Shown in pieces: positions 13,622-25,363 of a stretch of DNA of 64,000 bases. Each line of letters opens with the position of its first letter. Position 1 is the stretch's first letter. Location of the stretch: positions 16,056,691 to 16,120,690 of the forward strand of contig JBBCBC010000034.1 of assembly GCA_037126765.1 (NCBI GenBank), written 5' to 3'. Made by a program: the position numbers and the translations under genes. Source of the stretch: Stenogyne calaminthoides (Eukaryota; Streptophyta; Magnoliopsida; Lamiales; Lamiaceae). The notes under the pieces are model-generated. The model made no database searches and was not told the origin of the DNA. It was given only the letters and a program-made list of their open reading frames with translations.

Positions 13622-15390
13622 CGTTACAATTCTCTAAATCGATCTCACTGAAGTGGCTTGGTTAGAATATCGACTTTACGTAAATCAGTGTGAATCTTTT
13701 CCATTCGATATTCTTCTTTCAACATGATCTCTTATAAAATGGTGTCGACATCCACATGCTTGCATCTTGTATGTAGAGCAGGATTACGAGTAATTGCAAT
13801 AGTACTAATTACATCGCAGAATATAGGTACATTCTTAGCTACGATGTTATAATCCTCATTGTCGACTAAGCAGGGCGGGTTAGGAGCAACAGCTTGACTG
13901 TGACCCATATATTCTGCTTCATTAGTAGATGTATGGCGATAATGCGCTTCTTTGAAAACCACGAGATCGGTTTACTTCTAAAAGCGGCATGTTCACGAGG
14001 TTGACTTCCTGTTAATCTTGCAACCTCCATAATCGAATCAGAATACCCATTTAAGCTCTAGATTATCATCTGATGGGTAAAATAAACCAGGTTTATTGTC
14101 CCTTTAGATACTTAAGAATCCGCTTACATTTCTAGGTGGGCTTTGCATTGGATTTTCACGAAATCGGCACATACACCTACTGCGAAAGGTGATATCAGTG
14201 GTCTTCTTGCAATCAGTGCGATGAGAGATCGATGAGAGCCTATATTCTTTTTCGATTTGTTTTACGGATCGTCCGAAATACGGATCCATCTTGAATTTGT
14301 CATCATAGGAATTTTGAACTTCCTTTGCCAATAAATTCCCTGGTGTACTAAACTTGGCGGATGAATATCCTTACAAGACTTTGCTTCACAGGAGACCCAG
14401 AAATTAGTGCTTTGACCCGTCATGGACATCTCGAACTTCCTTGCATCGGTTCTTTGAATCTTTCACATAGACTCTTGTTAAGAGATCAGAAGATGATGTC
14501 GTCCGTGAATCTGAACCATCAGAATATCTTCTCCATCTTCTATTCTGAATAAGGTTCTCTCCCTTTATTCCTTTAGTGAACCCCTTTGTCGATCGAAGCG
14601 AGAGAGTGTATCATACCCAGCTTCGAGGGCTTTTTGAACCATAAAAGAGCTTTTAAGTAGCGGTACACTTGGTTGTTCTTTTGAAGCTTTGGAGGTTGTT
14701 AGCATAAACTTCCTCTGCTTAGTACCCGGTTTAAAAATGCTCTTTTCGTCCATCGATACCACAGTGAACCCTACGTGGGAAGCGTATGCGAAACTTGACG
14801 AATGACTTCTAGGCGGCGGCCGAGATGCAAAGGTGTCATCATAATCAATTCCTTACGATTGTGAATACCCCTTATGACAAGTCTTGCCTTATTTTGGTGA
14901 TGACATTTTTCTCATCTCTCTTGTTCTTGAAAACCCCACTTAATTGCCAATTCGTCTTGATGATTCGGTCTGTCACTGGGGGTTCCCAAACTTGGATTTC
15001 TCTCGAACCTGCTTCGCCTCCTCCCGGCATGCTGTATCCAGAATCAAGGCCTTGCAGAGAGCTTCCTCTATCGTTGTTGGTTCCTTCATAGATAAATAAT
15101 GACAATACATAGACACTTTCACCTGGGTTAATCGATGTCTCAGTTTTAACTTTATCGGGATGGGTCTCCGGCGATCGATCGGTTGGATGACCGGTTATCC
15201 AGTCCTTCGCTCCGACGGCGTCGATTTGGAGAACATCTTCCATTTCGATAAGGTTTATTACTAGTGGTAAGAATTGGTCGCGAATTATGATCCAACTTGA
15301 TAAGAACATCTCGGTGATGTTGGACTCTGTCATGTCTTTGATCTTGTTAGGTAGAACTTCAGTGTTCCCCCTGAGCAGGATGGTTGATTG
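13622..15390 (-). pseudogene. Copia E RT and RNase H, cut by the gap (left copy)
   Basis: Read on the - strand from the gap leftwards. The segment at 15333-14872 holds the RT start (GVFKNKRDEKNVITK, corresponding to the intact form at 50147-49854). The RT core follows at about 14760-14400, with the catalytic YVDD region corrupted near 14490-14510. The RNase H end at 13962-13732 keeps EAEYMG, NVPIFCD and HTRCKHVDV. The frame shifts repeatedly. The 5' part of pol is absent because the sequence ends at the N run. Confidence 0.8.
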
Positions 15391-15890
15391 NNNNNNNNNN
15401 NNNNNNNNNNNNNNNNNNNNNNNNNNNNNNNNNNNNNNNNNNNNNNNNNNNNNNNNNNNNNNNNNNNNNNNNNNNNNNNNNNNNNNNNNNNNNNNNNNNN
15501 NNNNNNNNNNNNNNNNNNNNNNNNNNNNNNNNNNNNNNNNNNNNNNNNNNNNNNNNNNNNNNNNNNNNNNNNNNNNNNNNNNNNNNNNNNNNNNNNNNNN
15601 NNNNNNNNNNNNNNNNNNNNNNNNNNNNNNNNNNNNNNNNNNNNNNNNNNNNNNNNNNNNNNNNNNNNNNNNNNNNNNNNNNNNNNNNNNNNNNNNNNNN
15701 NNNNNNNNNNNNNNNNNNNNNNNNNNNNNNNNNNNNNNNNNNNNNNNNNNNNNNNNNNNNNNNNNNNNNNNNNNNNNNNNNNNNNNNNNNNNNNNNNNNN
15801 NNNNNNNNNNNNNNNNNNNNNNNNNNNNNNNNNNNNNNNNNNNNNNNNNNNNNNNNNNNNNNNNNNNNNNNNNNNNNNNNNNNNNNNNNN
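15391..15890. other. Assembly gap of 500 N
   Basis: Exactly 500 undetermined bases, a size commonly used as a placeholder for an unknown distance. Left of it is the truncated pol of copia E. Right of it is the middle of a gypsy gag. Translated X runs across it are meaningless. Confidence 0.99.
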
Positions 15891-16817
15891 GACCTAATCA
15901 TGGCCTTAAACATGCATCATGGAGGTATTCCAGGTGATTTGGCAATTAACCAGAGCCAGGGGCATGGCATCAACGCTGCTAATAACTCCGTGGATGCGCA
16001 AGTAGTCGATCGCCGGCAAGAATCGCCCAACAACCGGCGGAAAGGGGGGGACCAGAATGGTTCTATAGGAATAGATGATGGTCTCACCATCCCAGACTCT
16101 CCATTGGGAAAGATGGTTACTCTGGCCCCCACCCAGAGAAAAATCAGCATAGCGACTCTAGATCGCTACAACGGGAGCACGGATCCCAAGGTCCATGTGG
16201 CTATATACAATTCGTATATGACCTCGATGGGGGTGTCAGACGCGATGAAGTGTAGGTTATTTTCCCTGACACTGAGCGACCAAGCCCATACGTGGTACAC
16301 TTACTTACCAACCTTCTCGGTGGACACTTTTAAACAATTGGCTCGATTGTTCCTAAGTCACCTACACCGCCGGAGCCAGCGACGCATCAGCAAATGACTT
16401 ATGAATACTCGATAAGGGAAAACCGAGTCAAATCGATCCTATGTCGAAAGGATCGACCGGCTTATCATCTAGGGCGACCCCATAGGGGATGAGGCTAAAC
16501 TGCTAGGGGCCGTCTCCGGCCTCAGAAAGGGGACCAAGCTTTGGCGACGTATGACTACAGATTACCTACCAATATATGCCGGGCTTTTCGCTTGCTAGCT
16601 TATCTCATCCACACCATGGAATTGTTAGAGTCCCGACTCTCAGAAATGAAGGAGATCGCGGAACCAAAGAAGAGTTCCAAGAAAACTGGGGGTCCATACA
16701 AGGCACCCGGCAGCTTCAAGCCGTTTGAGGAGTCCATCCCGGTAAAGCTGATGGAGGCTTTAGGCATGACACCCGGTCATGTCTATGCCCAGATACAGGG
16801 ACGAGATATGCTGCACG
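15891..16817 (+). pseudogene. Gypsy G gag, N-terminal and central part
   Basis: Structural capsid protein of the element. The frame from the gap to 16397 includes PDSPLGKMVTLAPTQRKI, LDRYNGSTDPKVHVAIYNS, GVSDAMKCRLFSLTLS and AHTWYTYLP. This is the conserved core of plant gypsy gag (Retrotrans_gag family). Frame is lost at about 16380-16540, where the equivalent of a KTESVRSF-type stretch is still readable. It resumes at 16541 to the solo LTR at 16818. The start codon is not available because the 5' end is in the gap. Confidence 0.85.
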
Positions 16818-18656
16818 TGTTGGGGAATAAGTTGCACAGATCTATTCGGGGTGAATATTTAAATACAAATTTAATTCTTATAATTATTACTAGCATGAAT
16901 TAATCCTATATTAATTCAAATAATAATCCAACAACATATCATGCATATAATAATTCACGTAAAACCTACGATGTAATTCTACGAGTTTACGTGAACGCAT
17001 TCTGGGATGGGAAAGGATGATCGGTGATTAGACTAACCAAAAAGAACTTCCCAAGTATTCCCTTAATCCTTGTTCGACTATCCGGTGGTAGGACACTTGT
17101 GAACAATTAACAAAAGAAAAATAAATTATGTTGCACCACCTTGTGGATTTACTAATTTTTCCCAAGACATGGAATTGTACTTGTGAATGAAAGAATCATC
17201 CCCTATTTATAGAGCACAAGTGGTCGAAAATTGAGGACAAGATAATGTGGGAAAATCTTTTCTTGATCTCCAAGAAATCTTGAATATATCTCCTATATTC
17301 TTTTTTCCCATAATTATAATATTCACAAAATCCCACTTTACTCTTTGTTATGGGATATTTTAAAAAATAATAGGCAAGAATCCAAGATTTGGATCTTCTT
17401 GAATTTATGAGATATTCTTGTATTTCAAGAAATACAAATCTTCCATAATATCTTTTCAAGAAAAATAAAGAAAATCTTTCTTGCCCTTTTTATCTTTCAA
17501 AAAATTAAAACTTTCCTTATAAATAACCAAGTGGGAGATTTCTTGAATTTAATGAGATAATCTTGTATTCCAAGAATACATATCTTCATTCCATAACAAA
17601 ATTCAAAGAAAATCTTTTTCTCCTTTTTTATCTATAAATTAAAAAAATAATTAGGAAAAATAAGCAACAATATTTATTTTATTTTAAACACCTTTTTAGG
17701 TTATTGGACTATATGTTGGGCTACTTAGGGGGCCTTTAGGAGAATTAAGATTGGACCTTCCAATGGATCTTGAATTATCAATATTGAGCCACAATATTAT
17801 TCAAGCCCATAAATATTAATTAATCCCACTACATAATTAATATTGCACTATCCATCTTAACCCATATTACGATCAATATGACTCCGGTTATTATTTTTCG
17901 TGTTTAAGATTATTTAGCCCATTAATTAATTCAAGCCCTTTGAATTAGCTTTCCATTAATTAATATCTTTTGTCCTTGGTCAAGGAACGGTTCAACATTA
18001 TTATCCATACCGGAAACTAATTCCACTTGCAAGATTTGGTATGATAAATCTTATGAACCTCCCAAGGGGGCAAATCGAACAAACATACTTGCACCACGAT
18101 TCTCTAGATTAAATCTTAGCAATCACATGTGACCAATAATATTGCCCAAGATAAAAAGTATTGAATCTCGTTGATTCTCTACCCATGATAAGTCAAAGCA
18201 ATAATTACCAACCACACGTGATCCTATTTAAGAACGAAGATTAAGAAATAACGAACCACTCGAGGTCTAATTCTTCCTTATTAGGTTATGAAGAATTTGT
18301 CCTCCCCGCGAGTCCTATTTAGTGCACAAATATGCACTAGTGTAATCTCTTGGTCAAGACAAGCCAACTGGAGCCTTACACTTCAACCTTTCACGATGGG
18401 TTGTTCATTTCCATCCGGTGCGTGAATGGCGCACTTTTAGTTACAAAGGGCTGTTAATTTAATCTTCCGTGATCCGGTATCACTAAATTAACTACAATAT
18501 AACATTACAAATTATTGAACGGTTATGCAAGAAATATATGTAACATTCGATAATATTTAAAGCATCGATGATAAACAATTTATTTCAAGAATAAGTCCGA
18601 AATTAGTTTTTGATTATACAAAGTAAAAAGCATACTTTCCAAAGATAATCCCAACA
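16818..18656 (-). mobile_element. Solo LTR of copia D family inside G gag
   Basis: 1839 bp from tgttggggaa to taatcccaaca, similar to the D LTRs over its whole length but more diverged. There is no D internal sequence on either side, and gag continues across it. The left flank is gcacg. The right flank reads aagacgcacc, where gcacgcacc would be expected from the gag reading frame. The five-base duplication GCACG is thus plausible but blurred next to a possible CAG. The TATA box on the - strand is tatttata at 17204-17211. It is a product of LTR-LTR recombination, or an assembly collapse. Confidence 0.85.
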
Positions 18657-19182
18657 AAGACGCACCTCGTTCCATCAAAGATAAGAAGCGTAACCCCAAC
18701 AAGTTTTGCCACTATCACGCTCAGAAGGGGCACTATACCAGTGAGTGTAGAGATCTCTTGAAACAACTATGGAAACTCTACGAGGACGGTCGTCTGGATG
18801 AGTTCGTCAAGAATCCTAGGGCAAACAACCATGATGGACAAGGTCGACAACAGGATCATCAACCCGGCAGGGGACCGGGCTCAAAGGAGCCAGCGACACA
18901 GGACCAAGACATGGTGAGCCGCCTGCACACCCATCTTTGGAGGTCCGTGGAGGTCGAGTCATTCATACCATCTCGCCGCTCACCACAATAGGGGCCTCTC
19001 CCCGGCCTCCTCATCAAAAAGAAGAATGAAGGCGGAGGTCAGGGCAATGGAGAACGCCCAGAAAATGGTCTTACCCATCTTAGTTTGGATCGGGAGACTC
19101 ATGAGGATCGAAGTTCGGTGAGGTCGACAAAGCCAGGATTGTTTATCCTAACATTGACCCACTTGTCATCAAGGCTAACATT
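18657..19182 (+). pseudogene. Gypsy G gag, C-terminal part with zinc finger
   Basis: Continues gag after the solo LTR. The nucleic-acid-binding finger is CHYHAQKGHYTSEC (18707-18748), a Cx2Hx4Hx4C arrangement typical of Tat-lineage gag. It is followed by a basic tail with KQLWKLYEDGRLDEFVKN (18758 on). From about 18900 the frame breaks, and the linker to protease has stops near 18990 and again before 19183. Confidence 0.85.
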
Positions 19183-19599
19183 ATGGGGACAACTGTTTGC
19201 CGGCTGCAGGTAGATGGTGGGGCTTTTTGCAACATTCTTTTCAAAAAGACCTTGGACCAACTTGGTGACTACGAGGCATACATTACCCCATGCGACCACA
19301 TGGTGAAGGGTTTTGGTAACACAACTGTCAAGCCTCTGGGGATGATCCGCTTATCTGTGGAGCTTGTGTCCACCATAGATGAGAAGGTTAGGAACGCTAG
19401 GCTTCTAGATTTCCTTGTAATCGACCTCCCGAGCACCTATAATGGTTTTCTCGGGAGGCCTTTTGAGCATGAGTTTGAGGCTGCGTCCTCCACATATTAC
19501 TTTTGTGTAAAATTTCCCACCAAGAGTGGGATTGTTGGAACCATTAAAAAGGTGACCAAGTGGATCTTTAGAGGATGCCCCATGTCTTATTTCAATTAG
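19183..19599 (+). CDS. Gypsy G aspartic protease domain
   Basis: Retropepsin-like protease that cleaves the gag-pol polyprotein. The frame of 138 residues carries the catalytic motif VDGGAFCNILF (Asp11-Gly-Gly-Ala14), where the family usually has VDGGSSADIL. It also keeps the flap/second motif YNGFLGRPF near residues 86-94, usually YNAILGRP. The Met start is only the first ATG in the open frame. In the intact element this is part of a longer polyprotein. The domain looks complete and ends at a stop at 19597-19599, before the RT frame. Confidence 0.85.
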   Translation: MGTTVCRLQVDGGAFCNILFKKTLDQLGDYEAYITPCDHMVKGFGNTTVKPLGMIRLSVELVSTIDEKVRNARLLDFLVIDLPSTYNGFLGRPFEHEFEAASSTYYFCVKFPTKSGIVGTIKKVTKWIFRGCPMSYFN

Positions 19600-19623
19600 A
19601 TTTAGATACACCGCCATCAAGTA

Positions 19624-20610
19624 ATGATGTTAAACAATGAAAAATGCAACACCAAATCAACTGATGAAAAGACAAATAAGAGGAAGCACGAGGACCTCGA
19701 CCCCAGAATGGGTCCTCAACCCGAAGATTTTATGCTCGAAGCTGAGATAGATGACCCAAGAACTGGAGGACCTAGGAAGGTACCCGGGGAAGAGCTCGAA
19801 AAAGTCCGAGTGGATCCAACTCGGACTGAGTTGGAGGTCATCATTCGGTCTAAGATCCCCAGCGACCTAAAGATAGAAGTGATCGACTTCCTGAAGAAGA
19901 AAAACTTGGATGTTTTTGCTTGGTCGCACAAAGACATGGTCGGAATCGATCCTCAGGTCGCATGTCATCGCCTACATATCGATCCAACGAAATGGCCGGT
20001 AGCTCAGAAAAGGAGGAAATTTGGCCCAGAAAAATATGATGCCCTCGCAGAAGAGGTGAAAAAGCTGTTAGATAATGATTTAATCATGCAAGCCGACCAA
20101 CCGAGATGGGTAGCCAATGCAGTACTCGTAAAGAAATCTAGTGGAAGTTGGGCTTTTGCATCGACTTCACCTAATCTCAATGAGGCATGCCCAAAAGACT
20201 TCTTCCCAATGCCACATATCGACCACCTAATTGAAAACACGGCGGGACATGAAATGATGTCTTTTATGGATGCGTTCGCCGGATACCATCAAATAATCAT
20301 GCATGAGCCAGACCCACAACACACATCTTTCTTAACCGAGAAGAACATGTATTGCTGGAAAAGAATGCCATTCGTCTTGAAAAATGCTGGGGCCACGTAT
20401 CAGAGACTAGTCAACCACATGTTCGCCGAGCAGATAGGTAAGTCGGTGGAGGTATACGTAGACGACATCGTCATCAAAAGTCTGCGAAAGGAGGATCATC
20501 TGATGCACCTCGCACAAACCTTCGAGGTCCTTAGAAGGTACAACATGAGGCTCAATCCGAAAGAAATGCAACTTGGGTCTAGCGGGCAAATTCTTGGGCC
20601 ATCTAGTTAG
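19624..20610 (+). CDS. Gypsy G reverse transcriptase domain
   Basis: RNA-directed DNA polymerase. The frame of 328 residues begins with an acidic linker and a Tat-type approach (IDPQVACHRLHIDPT, then QKRRKFGPEK). Motif A is SFMDAFAGYHQI, followed by RMPFVLKNAGATYQR. The catalytic YVDD is at residues 278-281 (20455-20466), followed by IVIKS. The frame ends early at 20608-20610, within the sequence after LGSSGQILG. The rest of the RT thumb/connection continues in broken frames. The polymerase core is intact as read. Confidence 0.92.
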   Translation: MMLNNEKCNTKSTDEKTNKRKHEDLDPRMGPQPEDFMLEAEIDDPRTGGPRKVPGEELEKVRVDPTRTELEVIIRSKIPSDLKIEVIDFLKKKNLDVFAWSHKDMVGIDPQVACHRLHIDPTKWPVAQKRRKFGPEKYDALAEEVKKLLDNDLIMQADQPRWVANAVLVKKSSGSWAFASTSPNLNEACPKDFFPMPHIDHLIENTAGHEMMSFMDAFAGYHQIIMHEPDPQHTSFLTEKNMYCWKRMPFVLKNAGATYQRLVNHMFAEQIGKSVEVYVDDIVIKSLRKEDHLMHLAQTFEVLRRYNMRLNPKEMQLGSSGQILGPSS

Positions 20611-21737
20611 CAAGCGGGGATTGAGGTGAATCCGACCAAAAATACAAGCTATTCTCGACACGGGGAGCCAAGAACGGTGAAGGATGTCCAAAAGTTAACC
20701 GGATGCTTACCGCTTTGAACAAAGTTCATCTCTAGAATGGGGATAAATGCAAAACCCATGTTCGACCACGATCCGGAGGAAGTCAAAATTGAATGGACAA
20801 TGGAGAGCCAAGAAGACTTCGACAAGATCAAGGCCTACTTGGCCTAACCGTCGAACATCGCCAAACCAATCCCTGAAAGAAACTTTTTTTCTATATTTAG
20901 CTAAGTCGCAAATAACTGGCCGAAATACATATCAGACGAAGGAAGGTCGCCCACCTTCCCATTTACTTTGTAAGCCGTGCTCGGCGAGACCCAGCAAATG
21001 GTACCCTCATGGAAAAGTTAGCCCACGCCTAGTCATGAGCGTACAAAGTTAAGGCCATATTTTTTGATCATCGTGTCTAAGTCCTCACCTCTCTACCACT
21101 CCGCTAATATTCTCCATCGACCGACATACAAAGCCCAAGGTGCCTCAAATGGGCTTTTGAAGTTAGCAAGATGGGTAAACGACGTGCCGACTTGCAATTA
21201 AGGCTCAAGCATTAGCCGATTTCTTTGTCGAAATAACTTTCCCATCGGGGATAGCGGCACAACCAACCCGCCATGGAGTTATCGTGGATGGGTCCGACGA
21301 TAAATAAATCGGTAAAGACGTGGTAATCGATAGTCTTGATGGCACATCTTTCGTAATGCCATCACTTTTGAATTTCCTGCTACCAACAACGAAGCAGAGT
21401 ATGAGGCGCTCATTAGCGGCCTGGAAATGTCCATAGCCATGGGCATAAAAAAGCTTCAGGTATACACCGACTCTCAGCTTGTAGCATTCCAAGTATCCGG
21501 AGAGTACGAAGCCAGGGATGAAAGAATGTCGGCCTACCAGGAGGTCGTCAAAACATTATGCCTGAAGTTCGAATAAATTCACATCAAGTTGATACAGAGA
21601 GACGCGAACTCGCGAGCCGATGCACTAGCACGGCTTGCGACCTCGGAGGGGCTAGCAGAGATGAAGGATGTAACCCTCACTAAACTCTCCCATCCCTCCA
21701 CTGCGAGTACAGTGGTCGAAACCCTCGATGCCCCCCT
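20611..21737 (+). pseudogene. Gypsy G RT connection and RNase H, frameshifted
   Basis: Readable family segments in shifting frames: VKDVQKLTGCLTALNK (about 20670-20720), HLPIYFVSRA (about 20950-20985), QVLTSLPLR (about 21082-21105), ALADFFVEITFPSG (about 21205-21250), NNEAEYEALISGLEMS (21383-21433) and KLQVYTDSQLVAFQVSGE (21451-21505). The latter two hold the catalytic Glu and Asp of RNase H. SRADALARLA near 21610-21645 is the last conserved block. The many indels make this part inactive as read. Some may be consensus errors. Confidence 0.85.
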
Positions 21738-22760
21738 ATGAGCTGGATGACCCCTATCACCGATTACTTGATGTCAGGGACATTACCGGAAGACAGAATT
21801 CAGGCAAAACAGCTACAACTTCGGGCAGCCAGATATACTTTGATCAATGGTGAGCTATACAAGCGGGGTTTCAGCATACCCTTGCTCCGATGTGTTACGC
21901 AGGAACAAGGACAAATTATCCTACGTAATATACACGAAGGGGTATGCGGAAACCATGCTGGGGGACAATCGCTCGCACACAAGGTGACTAGACAAGGATA
22001 TTTTTGGCCTACCTTAAGAGCCGATGTGCTGATATTTGCAAGACGATGTCACAAGTGCCAAATCCATGCCGCTTCGATCAAAGTCGCCCCTGAGGAACTT
22101 TCCAGCATTCTCAGTCCCTGGCCATTTGCGAAGTGGGGGATAGATATCATCGGGCCGCTTCTTACAACTCTAGTCTCAATCAAGTATGCTTTAGTTGTAG
22201 TGGACTACTTCACAAAATGGGCCGAGGCTGAAGCTTTGGCAACCATAGATCAAGAGCATATCATTAAGTTCATTTGACAGAACATCATTTGCAGATTCGG
22301 CCTACCCCAAGCAATCATATCAGATAATGGGAAACAATTTGATGGCTTCAAGATCGAAAGTTTTTTCAGGAAATGGAAAATCACTAAGCTCTTCTCAACC
22401 CCATATCATCCCCAATCTAATGGACAGGTCGAAGCAGTGAACAAAATCATCAAACATACTTTGAAAGCCAAGATCGAAGATAAGAAGGGAAAGTGGGCCA
22501 ACGAACTGCCAGATGTACTATGGTCATACAGAACAACGTGCCAAAACTCAACAGGAGAGACCCCATACTCTATAGCTTTCGTCACAGAGGCGGTGATTCC
22601 TTCAGAAGTCGAGTTTCAGACACTACGCACCTCTCAGGTCGCAATCGATTACAACGAGGAGGCCTTAGCCAGGTATTTGGATCTACTCGAAGAGAAAAGA
22701 CTAGAGGCCAACGTAAGAAATGCTAAATATAAACAACAATCGGAAAAATATTACATTTGA
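21738..22760 (+). pseudogene. Gypsy G integrase with one in-frame TGA
   Basis: DNA-integrating enzyme in a single frame, interrupted only by TGA at 22275-22277 (after IIKFI). Zinc-binding HHCC: His66, His73, Cys104 and Cys107. The DDE core has Asp136 (GIDIIGP), the Asp of ISDNGKQF (about 22315-22340) and the Glu of HPQSNGQVE (about 22405-22435). The stop stands where family members usually have Trp, which fits a single TGG to TGA change. After 22760 the C-terminal region (about 22760-22965) is still recognisable in other frames. No chromodomain was seen. Confidence 0.9.
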
Positions 22761-22965
22761 AAGTTTGGATTCAACAATTCAAGATCGGGCGACTTTGGTC
22801 TTGAAGAAGACCTCGAGTGGCCAAAGGAGTCTTCGGTCCGAACTGGGAATGACCATACAAGGTCACACGAGTATTAGCCAATGGGGCATACAAACTCGAG
22901 AACCCGGACGGTTCCCCTGCTCAATACCCGTGGAACGATTCCCACCTGAAGAAATACTATCAATA

Positions 22966-23693
22966 AGTTGAAGTCGCCTCTTTGTAATGATTTTCGGCCT
23001 ATATAATAATAATGTCTTCTTTTTCATGCTGTGTTAAACTAAGGGAAGTTGCATATGAACAATATCGACTTCCCTAAGAATGACTTTCGACATACTTGCG
23101 GCGAGGTCGCCACCTTAAATGGTGCGACCCTCCCCAAACTTTATAAGACGACTAAGCATAGTTTACAACCACTTTGCAATGACAATAAGATGATAAGAGC
23201 AGATGCAAAAAGAAATTCGCGTAAGAAAATCAAGTCGGCACAATTAAGTGAAGAGAACATTCATTAATAACAAAGGCCCGAAGATCGATACACAAAGAAA
23301 TACGAAAGTTGAATTACATCGGAAAGCCCGAAGGCAAATTACACCAGGTGGCCAAAAGCCAACAAAAAAGTTAAAGTACATCTGGATACTAAAACGACTA
23401 GAAATTCACCAAGACTCAATTCCTAGATGACTATCATGCATAATCGACTTGAGGATCTTGATCAAAAGTCTTTGTTGGGGATGGGGTTCAACAACTTCTC
23501 AATTTCCTTTTTCTTATCGAGTTCTTGATGTTATCATTCTTAAGAACATCCGAGAATCCCATCAAGACCACACATCGACTATGTTCAAATACGCCCACCT
23601 AATTCTTTATTGAATAATAATTTGGCGGGTATGTGGTAAGGTCATCACCCAAATCTTGGGGTAGACAGACGCCTCCATAGAGGCGGGCTTTGT
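22966..23693 (+). other. Spacer between integrase and antisense ORF in G
   Basis: About 0.7 kb with no recognisable domain on either strand. It contains the end of the pol transcript region (tgtaatgattttcggc and following). A spacer between pol and the extra ORF is usual in Tat elements. Confidence 0.55.
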
Positions 23694-24452
23694 TCATCGG
23701 GGGTCCACACTTTGAAAGCCTCGACCTCCATCGGCCTCCGACCTCGCCCGTCGAGTTTTGAGGACCACACCGAGAATCTGGGGTAGCGTCTCGTCGAGGG
23801 TCGAAGTGGGATTCACGGTCCTGCTCTGATTGGGAAAGAAGGACAGGTAAATACCAAATCCTTCCAAATCCTTAATTTCCAGCACGACATCAAGATCAAG
23901 CGGATAAGCCCCGACATAATTAGCCAGTTCAGAGACAAGGTCGGAGAGATCGACATCGGGGGCTCTTACGCGGACAATTTCGAATATTGTATTTGCCAAG
24001 GCGTAAGCATAATTAACATACCAGCTCTTCCGACTGTTTAAAATGCTCCTACCGGTGGCAACTTAGCCTCGACACCGGTGTCCTTGCGGACGAGATCTCC
24101 GCCGGTAGGGCCCGCGACATCCCTCTCCGCCACCAGCATACCCTAGGCTCCCCACAGTTGCTCCTCGAGCTCTAGGACCCTTCTTGCGGGGATAGGCTTT
24201 TTGAGCTCGAATTTTAGCGACCTCGTGTGCATTTAGCACAGCCTTTGCTTGCTCGGAGATCGTTTTCTGGGCCTTCTCCAGTTTGGAAAGCTCGAGCTCA
24301 GATTGGGCACAAGCTTTCTCTATGAAAAGGGCAGTCTTGAGGACCTGGATGACCGCCCGAGTACATGTTGCCCCGTGATCTTTTGACAATGCGGTGGAGT
24401 GGTGAAATCCTTCATCCATTCTCTTGAACGTTGCTTTCATTATCCTTGTCAT
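23694..24452 (-). pseudogene. Gypsy G antisense ORF, coiled-coil C-terminal part
   Basis: Two - strand frames follow the antisense N-terminal part. The one at 24452-24063 encodes a helix rich in Ala, Lys, Glu and Gln (SELELSKLEKAQKTISEQ), a likely coiled coil. The one at 23999-23694 encodes an acidic segment with LVSELANYVGAYPLDLDVVL. Both lie downstream of 25364-26131 on the same strand, at the place where extra-ORF proteins of Tat elements carry a coiled-coil tail. Whether the pieces are joined by splicing or separated by damage cannot be told here. Confidence 0.5.
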
Positions 24453-25363
24453 ATAAATTTGGGCGGTTTAAGGGAACACCATCTAGAGTGGGAAGCTTGA
24501 CCTCGGGAAGCTCAATACCAGAGAACTTGTTAGGGCGTCAGTCGAGCTACAATAAAAAAGGTACATCAGTTGATGACTCCAAAATAATATTCTAAAATTG
24601 GAGCAAAAGCGGTTTACCTTTTCGCCGCCTCCTCATCGGCCCGATCCAAGAGTCATCATCGGATGGCGACCCAAAACCAAACCAAGGGGTGGAGGGGCAG
24701 TAATAGGAGCCCCTCCGACGCCCCAATGATATCAGATTGGTGCGAAGTCGGTCTCACTCCTGCCTTACCATGAGGGACGCCTCCACACGTACGGTAGATT
24801 CAACAGTCTTTTTCTTCGCCTTATCAACAAGCGGGAGGCGGTACGAACGGGGCACCCGCTGGAGACATTCGGTTCTATTGACGCCTCGTAAGAGCCGAGT
24901 ATCAATTTCGGTCGGAGCCATTTCAAAGTGAGAGGCTCATGACGTGGAGGGTCGGAATGTCTAGATCCGTGAGGAAATCATGAAAATCTTTAACACAGAT
25001 TTACCAAATATTACAAAGGAAAAGCTATAGAGACTTTACAAGGAATCCGCAAGTGGCGTGGATAGGTGTACAGTCCGGCCGCTAAACAATCAAGCTCGGA
25101 GTTCAGCGACTCAACATCTCGCCAACTCGGGGTGTATCTCGTGCTACCTTGTACGCCTCGGTGAATTCTCAGTAAAGATCAAAAGTCTGTGGCGTATACA
25201 CTGCAAGACAAGAAAAGAATTAAATCAGTACAACAGAGTACGAAAACCATAAAAGACTACCATTTTCAACTCCGATCGCGTAATCCGTGGGAACTCGGAT
25301 CGATAGCGTGTTGGTCGGAGAGACAGACTCCCAGGCTCCTCCGAAAAACCACCACTTATGGTG
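24453..25363 (-). other. Middle of the G antisense region
   Basis: Lies between the two recognisable antisense pieces. No domain was recognised on either strand. Short + strand frames (24737-24931, 25058-25252) have no family motif and are treated as shadows. It may contain introns or decayed exons of the antisense gene. Confidence 0.4.

Larger units (their letters stand above)
1..15390. repeat. Left copy of a 15.4-kb direct duplication
   Basis: This block matches 34913-50422 in the same orientation from the first base to the edge of the N run. Long stretches, for example 2197-3340 against 37124-38267, are almost letter-identical. The rest differs mostly at CAG/CTG sites. All internal junctions are shared: the D LTR end followed by CAATC, the F LTR start, and the E LTR preceded by TTTAT. 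Independent insertions could not reproduce these, so the whole block was copied. It is either a redundant contig or haplotig, or a very recent segmental duplication. Confidence 0.95.

Noticed and set aside
15287..16397. Long frames crossing the N run
   Set aside because: Most residues are undetermined. Only the sequence from 15891 on is real, and it belongs to gypsy gag.
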